Shown here piece after piece: positions 25,263-34,400 of a stretch of 64,000 nt of DNA. The translations under genes were made by a program, and so were the position numbers. The DNA is from Phycisphaerae bacterium (GTDB lineage Bacteria; Planctomycetota; Phycisphaerae; Sedimentisphaerales; Anaerobacaceae): contig JAAYBV010000050.1 in NCBI GenBank assembly GCA_012744475.1, forward strand, positions 1 through 64,000. The letters run 5' to 3'. Each line of letters starts with the position of its first letter. The first letter of the stretch is position 1. A model generated the notes under the pieces. The model did no database searches. It had not been told where the DNA came from and was given only the letters and a program-made list of their open reading frames with translations.

Positions 25263-26000
25263 CTACCGCGATGGGGTCGGGTGATCTTCCGCTTTGGGAT
25301 GGTGTTTGCCTGCTGGTCTTGAGTCGATACCGATGATGTCAACATGGACATCTTGCGTGGTCCTGGGACGCGTTGCCAATTCCAGGCGGCTCATCACCTG
25401 CGGCAGGCCATCGAGGCACAGTTGCGACCAGGTCTCCATCGTGGCGCGCACCGCCTGCAACTGCTCGATGGTCAGAAAGTCCATCTGTGTGATCATCTGC
25501 TCGCGCTTGGTGACGTTCGGTGTGTCCAGGACCCAGCAGTGTACGATCCCCAGGTGAACCTGGCCGACCTCATTGGAATCGTCGTTGAGCAGGGCTACTA
25601 CGTGGTCGGCATACTGGGCCTCGACGCAGACCTCTTCACTGACCTCTCGCTCAACGGCTTCGCAGTACGTCTTATAGAAATCGGCGCTGAACAGCGTCCA
25701 GTCCACGGGATTGATGTGTCCTCCGATGCCGATGGACCGATTCCCGACGAGTCGTGTCTCGCCGGCCCGCTTGCCTCGGACGTAAGTGAGGCACTTGCCA
25801 TCGCAGGTCATGATGACATAGGGGATGAGCTGCTTGAAAGAGGGGTCCTTCTCCGCCTGCGGTCGCGGAATGAAGCGCGGAGCGCCCTGGGCGAAAAGGG
25901 CGCCAAGATACCTCTCGACATCGAAATTCAGGCCGTGAAAGCTCCCCACCGCATCGAGGATCCTCCGTTCGACAACCAGTACCTGCTCTTCCTGGGGCAC
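25263..26000 (-). CDS. NUDIX-domain protein, predicted phosphohydrolase
   Basis: 245 residues, cytoplasmic. A NUDIX-type core is visible: SIGIGGHINPVDW, then a loop of about 15 residues and EAVEREVSEEVCVE, corresponding to G-x5-E-x7-R-E-U-x-E-E with a longer loop than standard. VIMTCDGKCLTYVR forms the first strands. Such proteins hydrolyse nucleoside diphosphates linked to another group; the substrate is not predictable. The start is GTG with AAGGAG seven bases upstream. First gene of the operon with GH16 and GDPD. Confidence 0.7.
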   Translation of the reverse strand: MPQEEQVLVVERRILDAVGSFHGLNFDVERYLGALFAQGAPRFIPRPQAEKDPSFKQLIPYVIMTCDGKCLTYVRGKRAGETRLVGNRSIGIGGHINPVDWTLFSADFYKTYCEAVEREVSEEVCVEAQYADHVVALLNDDSNEVGQVHLGIVHCWVLDTPNVTKREQMITQMDFLTIEQLQAVRATMETWSQLCLDGLPQVMSRLELATRPRTTQDVHVDIIGIDSRPAGKHHPKAEDHPTPSR

Positions 26001-26077
26001 GCGACCACTCCTTCTGCCTGTTGACGTTTGGACGGCATGCCACGGCCGTGCTGGCCCGCCGTGACACCGTCAGGGGC

Positions 26078-26106
26078 ATAGTACCGAAATCGACCCAGGC
26101 GGTCAA
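26078..26106 (-). promoter_or_regulatory. Promoter of the NUDIX-GH16-GDPD operon
   Basis: On the minus strand TTGACC (26106-26101), a 17-base spacer and TACTAT (26083-26078) give a start near 26071, about 71 bases before the GTG start. Confidence 0.55.
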
Positions 26107-26178
26107 GCTACGGGCCCCGGACGGCGAATCGCCTTGCGGGTCACATTTTTTTTTCGACGATTTCCCAGGACGAGCGGC

Positions 26179-26226
26179 TTGACTTGCTAAACACATGTTT
26201 TAAACTGTCGTATTAAACGAGTGTTT
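26179..26226 (+). promoter_or_regulatory. Upstream RND-operon promoter (P1) with two palindromic operator-like sites
   Basis: TTGACT (26179-26184), a 16-base spacer and TAAACT (26201-26206) form a promoter. AAACACATGTTT (26189-26200, arms AAACA/TGTTT) ends exactly at the -10 box, and AAACGAGTGTTT (26215-26226, arms AAAC/GTTT) sits at the predicted transcription start. The copies are 26 bp apart. This is the layout of a TetR/AcrR-type repressor region over an efflux operon, although no regulator gene is adjacent. Confidence 0.5.
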
Positions 26227-26397
26227 TCGCAACCATTGGCGGCCTGTTTGCGACTGTGATATCAGGGTCCTGGGGCCCGGCGTTTACGCCGGACTGGAAT
26301 GCCACTGATGGCTGTGAGAAGAGTGCGGAAGCCATGCTCATTTTGTGCCGGTTTTCACGGATTGGCTGGGCTCCAATGAGGCTATCGATCGCTGACC
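26227..26397 (+). other. Intergenic stretch between the two RND promoters
   Basis: No convincing gene. It holds a tight hairpin, CCGGCG-TTTA-CGCCGG, around 26278-26294. Earlier, at 26146-26154, a run of nine T is not preceded by a convincing stem. Confidence 0.3.
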
Positions 26398-26426
26398 TTG
26401 CGTAAGGGTAGACGCAGAATTATAGT
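26398..26426 (+). promoter_or_regulatory. Proximal RND-operon promoter (P2)
   Basis: TTGCGT (26398-26403), a 17-base spacer and TATAGT (26421-26426) predict a start near 26433, about 62 bases before the adaptor gene. Confidence 0.5.
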
Positions 26427-26494
26427 AAGAGGCTTGGCTGGCACAGCCCGGGACGCGGGTGCCTGTTCCTGTTGCCAAGAGACGGGTAGAGTTC

Positions 26495-27607
26495 ATGAGC
26501 GACAAATCGAAGAAGAGCCAGGGGTCTAAGGAGAGTCGCGGTCGCTTTCGGCGGATTGCGACCAAGACAGTGATCGCCCTTGTTGCGGTGGGGGCGGTGG
26601 TTGCCATTGCCATGATGCCGCAGCCGAGCAAGGAGGCTCCGCCCACGGAGGCGCCCCCGGTGAATGTCTCCGTGATGGAAATCGTTCCGGAGGGGACGCT
26701 GGCGGACACGTTCATCCTTCCCGCCGTGATCGAGCCCAATCGCGTGGTGACCGTATCAGCGGAAGAGGCGGCGGCCATTGCACGTATTCTGCCGAAGGAG
26801 GGCGACGCGGTGCGGCGGGGCGATCTGCTCGTCCAGCTCAAGACGGATCTCATTCAGCCTCAGTTCGCAACCGCCGAGGCCAGATACAAACGCGATCAGA
26901 TCGAATACGAGCGGATGACGGCGCTGGTGAAGGAAGACGCGGCGCCGCAGCAGGATTTGGACAATGCCGTTTCGCAGTTGGCGGCCAGCAAGGCGGCGTT
27001 CGAGGAGGCTCGCGCTCGCCTGGACCGAACGCATGTTCTCTCGCCCGTCAACGGGGTGCTCAACGATCTGCCCGTCGAGGAGGGCGAATACGTCTCGCCC
27101 GGCACGCCGGTGGCGGAAATCGTGGAGATTGACACCGTCAAGGTCGTCGTGGACATCCCGGAAAAGGACATCGCGTTCTTCTCCGTAGGACGGGAGGCGG
27201 AGGTCCTGGCGACCGTCAAGGGCTGTGAGAAATCCGTCGCGGGCAAGGTCACCTACATCAGCCAACTGGCCAACCGGCAGACGCGATCGACGCCGGTCGA
27301 GATCGCGTTGGACAACCGTCAGGGGCTGCTGCGGAGCGGCCAGATCGTCCGCGTGCGCCTGACGCGTCGCGTGATGAAGGACGCCATCCTGATTCCGCTA
27401 CTGGCGGTGATTCCCCTGGAGGACGGCTACGCGGTCTACGTGGTCGAGGGTTCACAGGCCAAGCGGCGCGACGTTCAACTCGGCGTCATCCATGGCGACC
27501 AGATCCAGATCGTCAGCGGGTTGAGACCCGGCGACAAGCTGATCGTGGCCGGGCACCGTTTTGTTGCCCCGGGCCAGAACGTCAATGTCCAGTCGGAGAC
27601 GAAGTAG
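26495..27607 (+). CDS. RND efflux periplasmic adaptor (membrane fusion protein)
   Basis: 370 residues with one N-terminal membrane segment (about 23-42). The order barrel / lipoyl / helical hairpin / lipoyl / barrel of HlyD-AcrA adaptors is present: ARILPKEGDAVRRGDLLVQL, a coiled hairpin (about 110-170), LSPVNGVLNDLPVEEGEYV, then a beta-barrel domain with VVVDIPEKDIAFF and a membrane-proximal end VQLGVIHGDQIQIVSGL. It links the inner-membrane pump to an outer-membrane channel, which is not encoded here. The RND gene starts 5 bases after its stop. Confidence 0.88.
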   Translation: MSDKSKKSQGSKESRGRFRRIATKTVIALVAVGAVVAIAMMPQPSKEAPPTEAPPVNVSVMEIVPEGTLADTFILPAVIEPNRVVTVSAEEAAAIARILPKEGDAVRRGDLLVQLKTDLIQPQFATAEARYKRDQIEYERMTALVKEDAAPQQDLDNAVSQLAASKAAFEEARARLDRTHVLSPVNGVLNDLPVEEGEYVSPGTPVAEIVEIDTVKVVVDIPEKDIAFFSVGREAEVLATVKGCEKSVAGKVTYISQLANRQTRSTPVEIALDNRQGLLRSGQIVRVRLTRRVMKDAILIPLLAVIPLEDGYAVYVVEGSQAKRRDVQLGVIHGDQIQIVSGLRPGDKLIVAGHRFVAPGQNVNVQSETK

Positions 27608-27612
27608 ACGCC

Positions 27613-30600
27613 ATGCTCCTCACCGATGCCGCGATTCGAAACCGGACCACTGTCGCCGTCCTGGGCTTGATCATCGTTCTGCTGGGCGCCACCAGCTATG
27701 TCTCGCTGCCGCGCGAGGCGGCTCCGGACATTCCCATTCCCTATATCATGGTGACGACCATGTACGAGGGGGTCTCCCCCGAGGACATTGAGACGTCCGT
27801 CACGATGAAGATCGAAAAGGAACTCAACGGGATTCGAGGCGTTGAAGAGATTTCCTCCAGCAGCGCCGAGGGCATGTCGCTGATCAGCGTCGAATTCGAC
27901 CCGGATGTGCCCAGCGAGGTCGCGTTGCAGCGGGTGCGCGACCGTGTGGACATGGCGAAGGGGGAACTGCCTCAGGACGCGGAAGAGCCGATCATCAAAG
28001 AGATCAACTTCGCCGAGTTGCCGATCATGTTGATCAGTCTGTCGGGCGATGTTTCGCCCGTGCTGCTCAAGGAGATCGCCGACGACGTGCAGGACGTGCT
28101 GGAAGCGACGCCGGGTGTCCTGAAGGTCGAGATGGCCGGCGATCTCGAACGGGAGATTCGCCTGGAGTTCGATCCCGACCGCCTGGCCAAGTACAACCTG
28201 ACCATCCCCGAGATCCTGTCGCTGATTCCGTCGGAGAACGTCAATATCTCCGCCGGAGGGCTCGAGACTCCGGGCACGAAGTTCAACGTGCGCATCCCCG
28301 CCGAGTTCGTGACGCCGGAAGAGGTGGACCATCTGATGCTGACCGCTCGCGATGGCACCCCCGTCTACCTGGCCGACGTCGCGACGGTGCGATATACGTT
28401 CAAGGACCGGACCAGCTTCTCGCGCCTCAACGGCGCGGACACGATCACGCTGAGCGTCAGCAAACGCGTCGGCGCCAATGCGGTGCAGATCTCCGATCGC
28501 ATCAAGGCGGTGATCGCCGAAGCGCAGAAACGTGTTCCCTCGGCCCTGAAGTTCGACATCACCTACGATATGTCGGAGATGGTTCGTGACACGGTGGCCG
28601 ACCTCGAGAACAACATCATCTCTGCCCTGATCCTGGTGACGCTGGTTCTGCTGCTGTTTCTCGGCTGGCGTCCGAGCACCATCGTGGCGATGATCATCCC
28701 GCTGAGCATGCTCATCACCTTCTTCCTGGTCCAGGCCCTGGGCTACACCCTGAACATGATCGTCCTGTTCAGCCTGATTCTGGTCCTGGGCATGCTGGTG
28801 GACAATGCGATCGTGATCGTGGAAAACATCTATCGGCACCTTCAACTCGGCTACGGCTTGACCGAGGCATCGATTCTCGGGGCCCGTGAGGTGGCTTGGC
28901 CGGTGACGACGTCGACCCTGACCACCGTCTGCGCGTTCTTCCCGATGATGTTCTGGCCGGGCGTCATGGGCGACTTCATGAAGTACCTGCCCATCACGCT
29001 GTCCCTGGGTTTGATGGCTTCCCTGTTCGTCGGTCTGGTGTTCAACCCGGTGATCTGCTCGATCTGGGCGGGCCGGGCGCCCAAACCCCATCAGAAGGAC
29101 CACTGGTCCCTGCGAGCCTATCGTCGCGTCCAGGAGGCGGGGCTGTACAATCCCGGCCTGACCCTGTTCCTGTCCTTCTGCCTGCTGGTCGGCCTGGGAA
29201 TCCTCTACGCCAAGATCGGCAAGGGGACCGAGTTCTTCCCGGAAGGTGACCCCGAACGCGCCGTCATCGACATTCGCGCACCGCAGGGGACGAACATCCA
29301 CGAGACCGACCGAATCGCCCGTCTGATCGAGGAGCGGCTCGAACCGTACAAGCCCTGGCTCAAGCACGTCATCACAAACGTCGGATCGGCGGGAGGGACC
29401 AACATGGGCCTGATGGCCAGCGCCGGCGGGTCCCACCTGGCCGGTGTCACTCTGGTGTTCCACGATTTCGTCGAGCGGACGAGGCCGTCCAACGACGTCC
29501 TCGTGGAGATTCGTCAGGCGATTGCCGACATTCCCGGCGCGGAGATCAAGGTCGAGAAGGAGGAAGAAGGCCCGCCGAGCGGAGCGCCCGTCACGGTCCG
29601 TGTCATGGGCGAAGACTTCAAGACGCTCGAGCGGCTTAGCGAGCAGGCCCGGCGTCTGATCGCGGCGGTTCCCAATGTCGTGAACCTGCGCAGCGATTTC
29701 GAAGGGGCGCGCCCGGAACTGGCCTTCACCGCCGACCGCCGCGTGGCGATGCTACTGGGCGTCAACACCGCCACCGTGGGCAACTTCCTCAAGATGGCGG
29801 TGTTCGGCAGCAAGGTCGGCACCTACCGCGAGTACAACGAGGAATACGACATCACGGTGCGCCTGCCTGTGGAGGACCGCACAAAGGTCGACGATCTGTA
29901 CCGTCTTCAGGTTCCCAACACGGCTGGCAATGCCGTCCCGCTCAGCTCTCTGGGCACGTTCACCTATCGCGGCGGCTTTGGAACGATCAACCGTGTCGAC
30001 CAGAAACGCGTCGTCACACTTACCGCCGACGCCGAAGGCCGTCTCGGATCGGAAGTCCTCGCCGACGTGCAGAGACGCCTGCACCCACTGGGCGATCCAC
30101 GACTCACGGAAAGGGACGTGCTGGATTGGGATGCGTTGCGCCAGACCCTGAAACGCGGGCAGACAGAAGCATCCCACCCGGCGGGACGCATCTGGGCGGT
30201 TTTGACCACGCGCGGCGCTTCCTTCTGGTCCAGGGCTGCGATATCGAAGGAGGATCTTGCCTCGCTTCTCTCGGCGGATACTTTCGAAGAGGAGCAGAAG
30301 GAGCGTCTTGTTACCCTGCTGAACACCGCTTTGGGCAAGCCCGATCTGTATCATCCGGATGCCTTCTCCGATCCCGATCTTCCTCAGGAAGCTGCTGCCA
30401 TGGTCACGAAGGGCCCGGAGAATCTGACGCAGGCCGAGGTGTTGTTTCTGAACAGGGAATTGCTCGTGTCCGTCTGGCCTGATGTGATCGCCCGCCCCAT
30501 ACGCGTGGCGCTGCCGCTGGGCTACGAGATTCGCTACGCCGGCGAGAAAGAAGAGCAGGACAAGGCGCAGGCTTTCCTGTCCAAGGCCTTTGCGATCGCG

Positions 30601-31179
30601 CTGCTGCTGGTGGTGATGGTCCTGGTGATCCAGTTCAATTCACTCATGGTGCCGTTCATCATCATGACGACCGTGGTGCTGTCTCTGATCGGTGCGCTGA
30701 GCGGCTTGCTGGTCTGCGGCCTGCCCTTCGGGATCATCATGACGGGGATCGGGATCATCAGTCTGGCGGGCGTGGTGGTCAACAACGCGATCGTGCTGCT
30801 GGCCTACACGCAGCAGTTGCAGAGGGAGGGTATGGGCCTGATCGAGGCGGCCTCCACGGCTGGCGTCACCCGTCTGCGGCCTGTGCTGCTGACCGCAGGG
30901 ACCACCATTATCGGACTGATTCCCATGGCGGTCGGCGTCTCGTACGATTTCCATACCTTCACGTGGGCCACCAAGAGTGAATCGACCCAATGGTGGCGCA
31001 ACATGGCGGTCGTCGTCATCTTCGGCCTGGGCTTCGCCACGCTCCTGACGCTGGTGGTGGTTCCGTCGCTCTACGTGATGCTCAGTCGGCTGTCTCTGTG
31101 GCTGGGCTTCGGGCGTTCCCACGTCGACCAGACCTCCAGCACACCCAAGTCCGAGGTGGCGGGCGCCTGGCCGTCGTGA
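27613..31179 (+). CDS. RND-superfamily efflux transporter with an unusual internal insertion
   Basis: 1188 residues, against about 1040-1060 for the family. TM1 with an IPIPYIMVTTMYEGVSPEDIE pore entrance, the TM4 proton-relay motif GMLVDNAIVIVEN (about 394, D then N instead of the usual D-D) and the TM10 motif AGVVVNNAIVLL identify an RND permease. The extra length is a block of about 130 residues (about 826-955) between ADVQRRLHPL and the conserved PLGYEIRYAGEKEEQ, in the second porter half before TM8. It contains WDALRQTLKRGQ and SKEDLASLLSADTFEEEQ, is mostly helical and shows no family I know. The substrate is unknown. The start overlaps no other gene. Confidence 0.88.
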   Translation: MLLTDAAIRNRTTVAVLGLIIVLLGATSYVSLPREAAPDIPIPYIMVTTMYEGVSPEDIETSVTMKIEKELNGIRGVEEISSSSAEGMSLISVEFDPDVPSEVALQRVRDRVDMAKGELPQDAEEPIIKEINFAELPIMLISLSGDVSPVLLKEIADDVQDVLEATPGVLKVEMAGDLEREIRLEFDPDRLAKYNLTIPEILSLIPSENVNISAGGLETPGTKFNVRIPAEFVTPEEVDHLMLTARDGTPVYLADVATVRYTFKDRTSFSRLNGADTITLSVSKRVGANAVQISDRIKAVIAEAQKRVPSALKFDITYDMSEMVRDTVADLENNIISALILVTLVLLLFLGWRPSTIVAMIIPLSMLITFFLVQALGYTLNMIVLFSLILVLGMLVDNAIVIVENIYRHLQLGYGLTEASILGAREVAWPVTTSTLTTVCAFFPMMFWPGVMGDFMKYLPITLSLGLMASLFVGLVFNPVICSIWAGRAPKPHQKDHWSLRAYRRVQEAGLYNPGLTLFLSFCLLVGLGILYAKIGKGTEFFPEGDPERAVIDIRAPQGTNIHETDRIARLIEERLEPYKPWLKHVITNVGSAGGTNMGLMASAGGSHLAGVTLVFHDFVERTRPSNDVLVEIRQAIADIPGAEIKVEKEEEGPPSGAPVTVRVMGEDFKTLERLSEQARRLIAAVPNVVNLRSDFEGARPELAFTADRRVAMLLGVNTATVGNFLKMAVFGSKVGTYREYNEEYDITVRLPVEDRTKVDDLYRLQVPNTAGNAVPLSSLGTFTYRGGFGTINRVDQKRVVTLTADAEGRLGSEVLADVQRRLHPLGDPRLTERDVLDWDALRQTLKRGQTEASHPAGRIWAVLTTRGASFWSRAAISKEDLASLLSADTFEEEQKERLVTLLNTALGKPDLYHPDAFSDPDLPQEAAAMVTKGPENLTQAEVLFLNRELLVSVWPDVIARPIRVALPLGYEIRYAGEKEEQDKAQAFLSKAFAIALLLVVMVLVIQFNSLMVPFIIMTTVVLSLIGALSGLLVCGLPFGIIMTGIGIISLAGVVVNNAIVLLAYTQQLQREGMGLIEAASTAGVTRLRPVLLTAGTTIIGLIPMAVGVSYDFHTFTWATKSESTQWWRNMAVVVIFGLGFATLLTLVVVPSLYVMLSRLSLWLGFGRSHVDQTSSTPKSEVAGAWPS

Positions 31180-31193
31180 TGCGCGCAAAGAGA

Positions 31194-31226
31194 CGAGGCC
31201 GCGAGTTGTCGCACCCCGCGGCCTCG
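31194..31226 (+). terminator. Hairpin after the RND gene
   Basis: A perfect 10-bp stem (31194-31203 with 31217-31226, core GAGGCCGCG) begins 14 bases after the RND stop codon. The following sequence has only two T residues, so termination strength is uncertain. Confidence 0.45.
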
Positions 31227-31402
31227 GTTGCGATGTAACTCCGGAGGGTTCGGAGATTACTCCATACTGTGTTCCACTCCCGATGGACCGTCCCGATCCC
31301 CGTGAGAGGGGCTGCCTCTTTGCCCTCTACAACGGTAGTGCCGAACCTCGCGGTGGCCGTAACGCGGTTTTTCTCCTGTCCGGCGATCTCCATGCGCAAG
31401 AG

Positions 31403-31438
31403 AAAACCCTGCCCGCTCTATCGAGGGAGGGCAGGGTT
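31403..31438 (-). terminator. Terminator of the subtilase gene
   Basis: AACCCTGCCC / GGGCAGGGTT form a 10-bp stem (31405-31414 and 31429-31438) with a 14-base loop. On the minus strand it is followed by TTTT at 31406-31403. It lies 28 bases after the subtilase stop codon. Confidence 0.65.
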
Positions 31439-31466
31439 CGATATGCCTTCGACAGGGAAGCTGTGG

Positions 31467-34400
31467 TTACTGAATGACGTCTCCGGTCACCTGGACGTCG
31501 TCGATATTCCAGCCGGCGTAGGTGACCGATTCATCGGTCGGACCGATGCCCCATCGGAAATAGAGCGTTGGTTGGCCGTCGCCGATCGACGCAGGCACGA
31601 GGTATTCCATGAATCGCCACGATTCGTCAGAGACATGGGAGTTGCCGACCGCCCAGAGGTCGGTCCAGTTGGCGCCGTCGCTGGAGACCTGGACGCATGC
31701 GTCGTCATACGGCGCCTCGATCCCGAGCCATCGCCAGTACCCCAGTCGAACGTTGGCATAGCCTTCGGAATTGACCGGTCCCATGGTCGCGTATCGCGTT
31801 TCCGCCATCCCGTCCTCATAGTCTCCATCGAGGGCGTACCCGATCACGCTCTGTCCGGTGCGGCCGGAGGCAGGATCCCCGTTCCACGAACCGTTGCCCG
31901 CCGGGGCGCCCCAAGTCCATCCTTCGTCAAGCTGCCAGGCCGGGTCCGTGTCCATGTTGGCCGAATAGATGGCGTCAGGCGCCACGGCGATTGCGACGCT
32001 GCGGCTGGTCTGGTGGATGCCGTCGGTGACCAGGAAGGAGAAACGGTAGGTGTGGAAGACCTGGTCCGTCGTGGGTTTCCAGGAAACCGTCAGCGCGTCG
32101 GCGTCGAAATAGGCGCCCTCCGGCAGATTGCCGACCACGAAGCGCAGTGGACGGTCTTCCGGGTTTGTGGCGCGCAGCTTTAGGAGCAGCCGTTGTCCCG
32201 GCTGGATCTGCTCCGTCGCGTCGTCCAGGTCGAGCGTGGGGGCCTTCGAAGTCCACGCGGAGTTCTGCGGATCATGCCTTGTGGCCCCCCAGTCGGTGGC
32301 GTCCGGGTTGTACTGACCGGGCAGGTCCACGACGTGGAACCGATAGTCGTAGCCGCCGACCAGAATCTCGATGTCGCCGTCCTGATCGAGGTCGCTGATC
32401 GCGGCTGTGCAGTAGACTTCGGTCGGCAGGGTCAGCATGGGGAATCCCGTCACGGTCGAGCCATCCGCCTCCCAGGCGATCAGCGGCGTGCCCGCCGCGC
32501 CGACCAGAATCTCCTTCTGGCCGTCCCCGTCGATGTCGGCGATCAGTGGCGCGCTGTCGCCGGGATCGCCCATGACGGTCTTCGGGAACCCGGTCTGCGT
32601 CATCTGCCGGCCCTGATGGTCCAGGGCGTAGACCTGCGTGAACGAGTAGCCGTCGGACTCCACGTAGCTGTTGACATAGACTTCGCTGCGTCCGTCGTTG
32701 TCGGTGTCTGCGATACTCAGCGAGCCCTCGGTGTCGAACGGATCTCGGAGCCGGGTCTTCCAGATGGTGCTGCCGTTGAGGCCGACGGCCTGCACGCCGT
32801 CCTCGACGCAGAAGACCAGTTCGGGCTGCCCGTCGCCGTCCAGATCGGCGATGGCGGTTCCCTTGCTGCTGCCGCCTCGCCACTTCTTGACGAGTTGGCC
32901 CTGGTGATCGAGGATGTGCGCATAGATGTTGCTGACGCCGGGACCGTAGCCGCACACGGCGATTTCCACGTCACCGTCCCGGTCGAAGTCGGCCACACTG
33001 ATGGAGCCTTCGCAGGCGTAGCGTCGCTGCCAGAGCGAGGTGCCGTCGGCCTGAAAAGCGTAGAGACCGTCCATTTCACCGGGGTCCGCATTGAGGCCGA
33101 CGAGGATTTCGCTGTCGCCGTCACCATCCAGATCCGCCAGCACCGGATAGCCGACGATGCTGTAGTACCAGCCGCCCAAGGCGATGGGCCAGCCGTCTAC
33201 GTACTGGCCGCTCTCGGCGTGCCAGGCGCAGACGATCCCGTCGTAATTGCACGTTCCGACAATCTCGTAATCCCCGTCGCCGTCGATATCGCCGACCGCG
33301 CAGTAGGGCGGGTCGTAGGCAAAGGGCAGTTCCTGAGGCCAACCCGGCAGGGCCGTGCCGTCCTCGCGCCAGACCGACAGCCGGGGGACGCCGTCGAGGT
33401 TGGTCCAGGAGATGGAGGACTGAACGATTTCGTTGCGTCCATCGCCGTCCACATCCATGCAGATCGGTCCACCGAAGAACTGATCGTCGGGCGGATAGGC
33501 GACACTGCTTGGCGCCGGCCATGGGGTTTGCGCCGGCGCCCATCGGACGCCGAAGATCTTCCGGTCGTGGTGCGGCTGTCCCTCGGTCGTCACCGTGAGT
33601 CTCAGTTCAAACGTGCCGGCGCCGGGGCAGGCCAGTGCGAGCCGTACGAATCCATTCGGGTCGGTCGGGCCGGCGCCTTCGGCGACGAGCATCCAGTCGT
33701 GGTTGCCGTAGGTGCTGTACTCAAGGCGATAGCTGTCACCGTGAACGAACAGAAGCACGTCGATGGCATTGACGTCGGCGGCGAAGGACTCCGCCTGCCG
33801 GGGAGCGACGATTTCGCCGAGGGGATGTCTCTGGCCGGCCGCCTGGAGGGCGGCATAGGCGTTGACGCGTCCGGTCCCGATGTAACCAAGGTCGGGATCG
33901 ACCAAGCCGTAGTAGACGGGGTCGGTCGTGTTCTCCAGGACCGCGCGAAGCTCGACGTGGGTCAGGTTGGGCTCATGGGCCAGCACCAGTGCGGCGACCG
34001 CCGCGACATACGGCGCCGAAAACGACGTCCCGGCCGTGGCGATGTACTCGCCGTTCAGATCGGTGGTCACGATGTCCGTTCCGGGAGCCGCGATATCCAC
34101 CCACGATCCGAAGGTGCTGTGGTCTGTCTTGGCGTCTTCGCCGTCCGTGGAGGCGACGGACATGACGTTGTAGTAGCCGGCGGGATAGTGGATCGCGTCC
34201 GTCGCGGAATTGCCTGCGCTGGCGACCAGCAGGATGCCGTGAGCATAGGCATTGTCGATAGCCCGCTGCACGATCGGATCGCCGTTGGGGCCGAACTCGT
34301 CGGCGCCGAAGCTCATGTTCAGGATGTCGGCGCCGTTGGCGGTGGCGTAGTACAGACCTTCGGCCACCTCTGTTGTCGTGACGTAAACGCTCACGCGCAG

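Noticed and set aside
26146-26154. Run of nine T residues as a terminator
   Set aside because: No gene on the plus strand ends upstream of it and only a 5-bp palindrome with a single-base centre lies nearby.
27475-29463. A 662-codon minus-strand frame opposite the RND adaptor and pump
   Set aside because: Antisense shadow with no motif, spanning two convincing genes.
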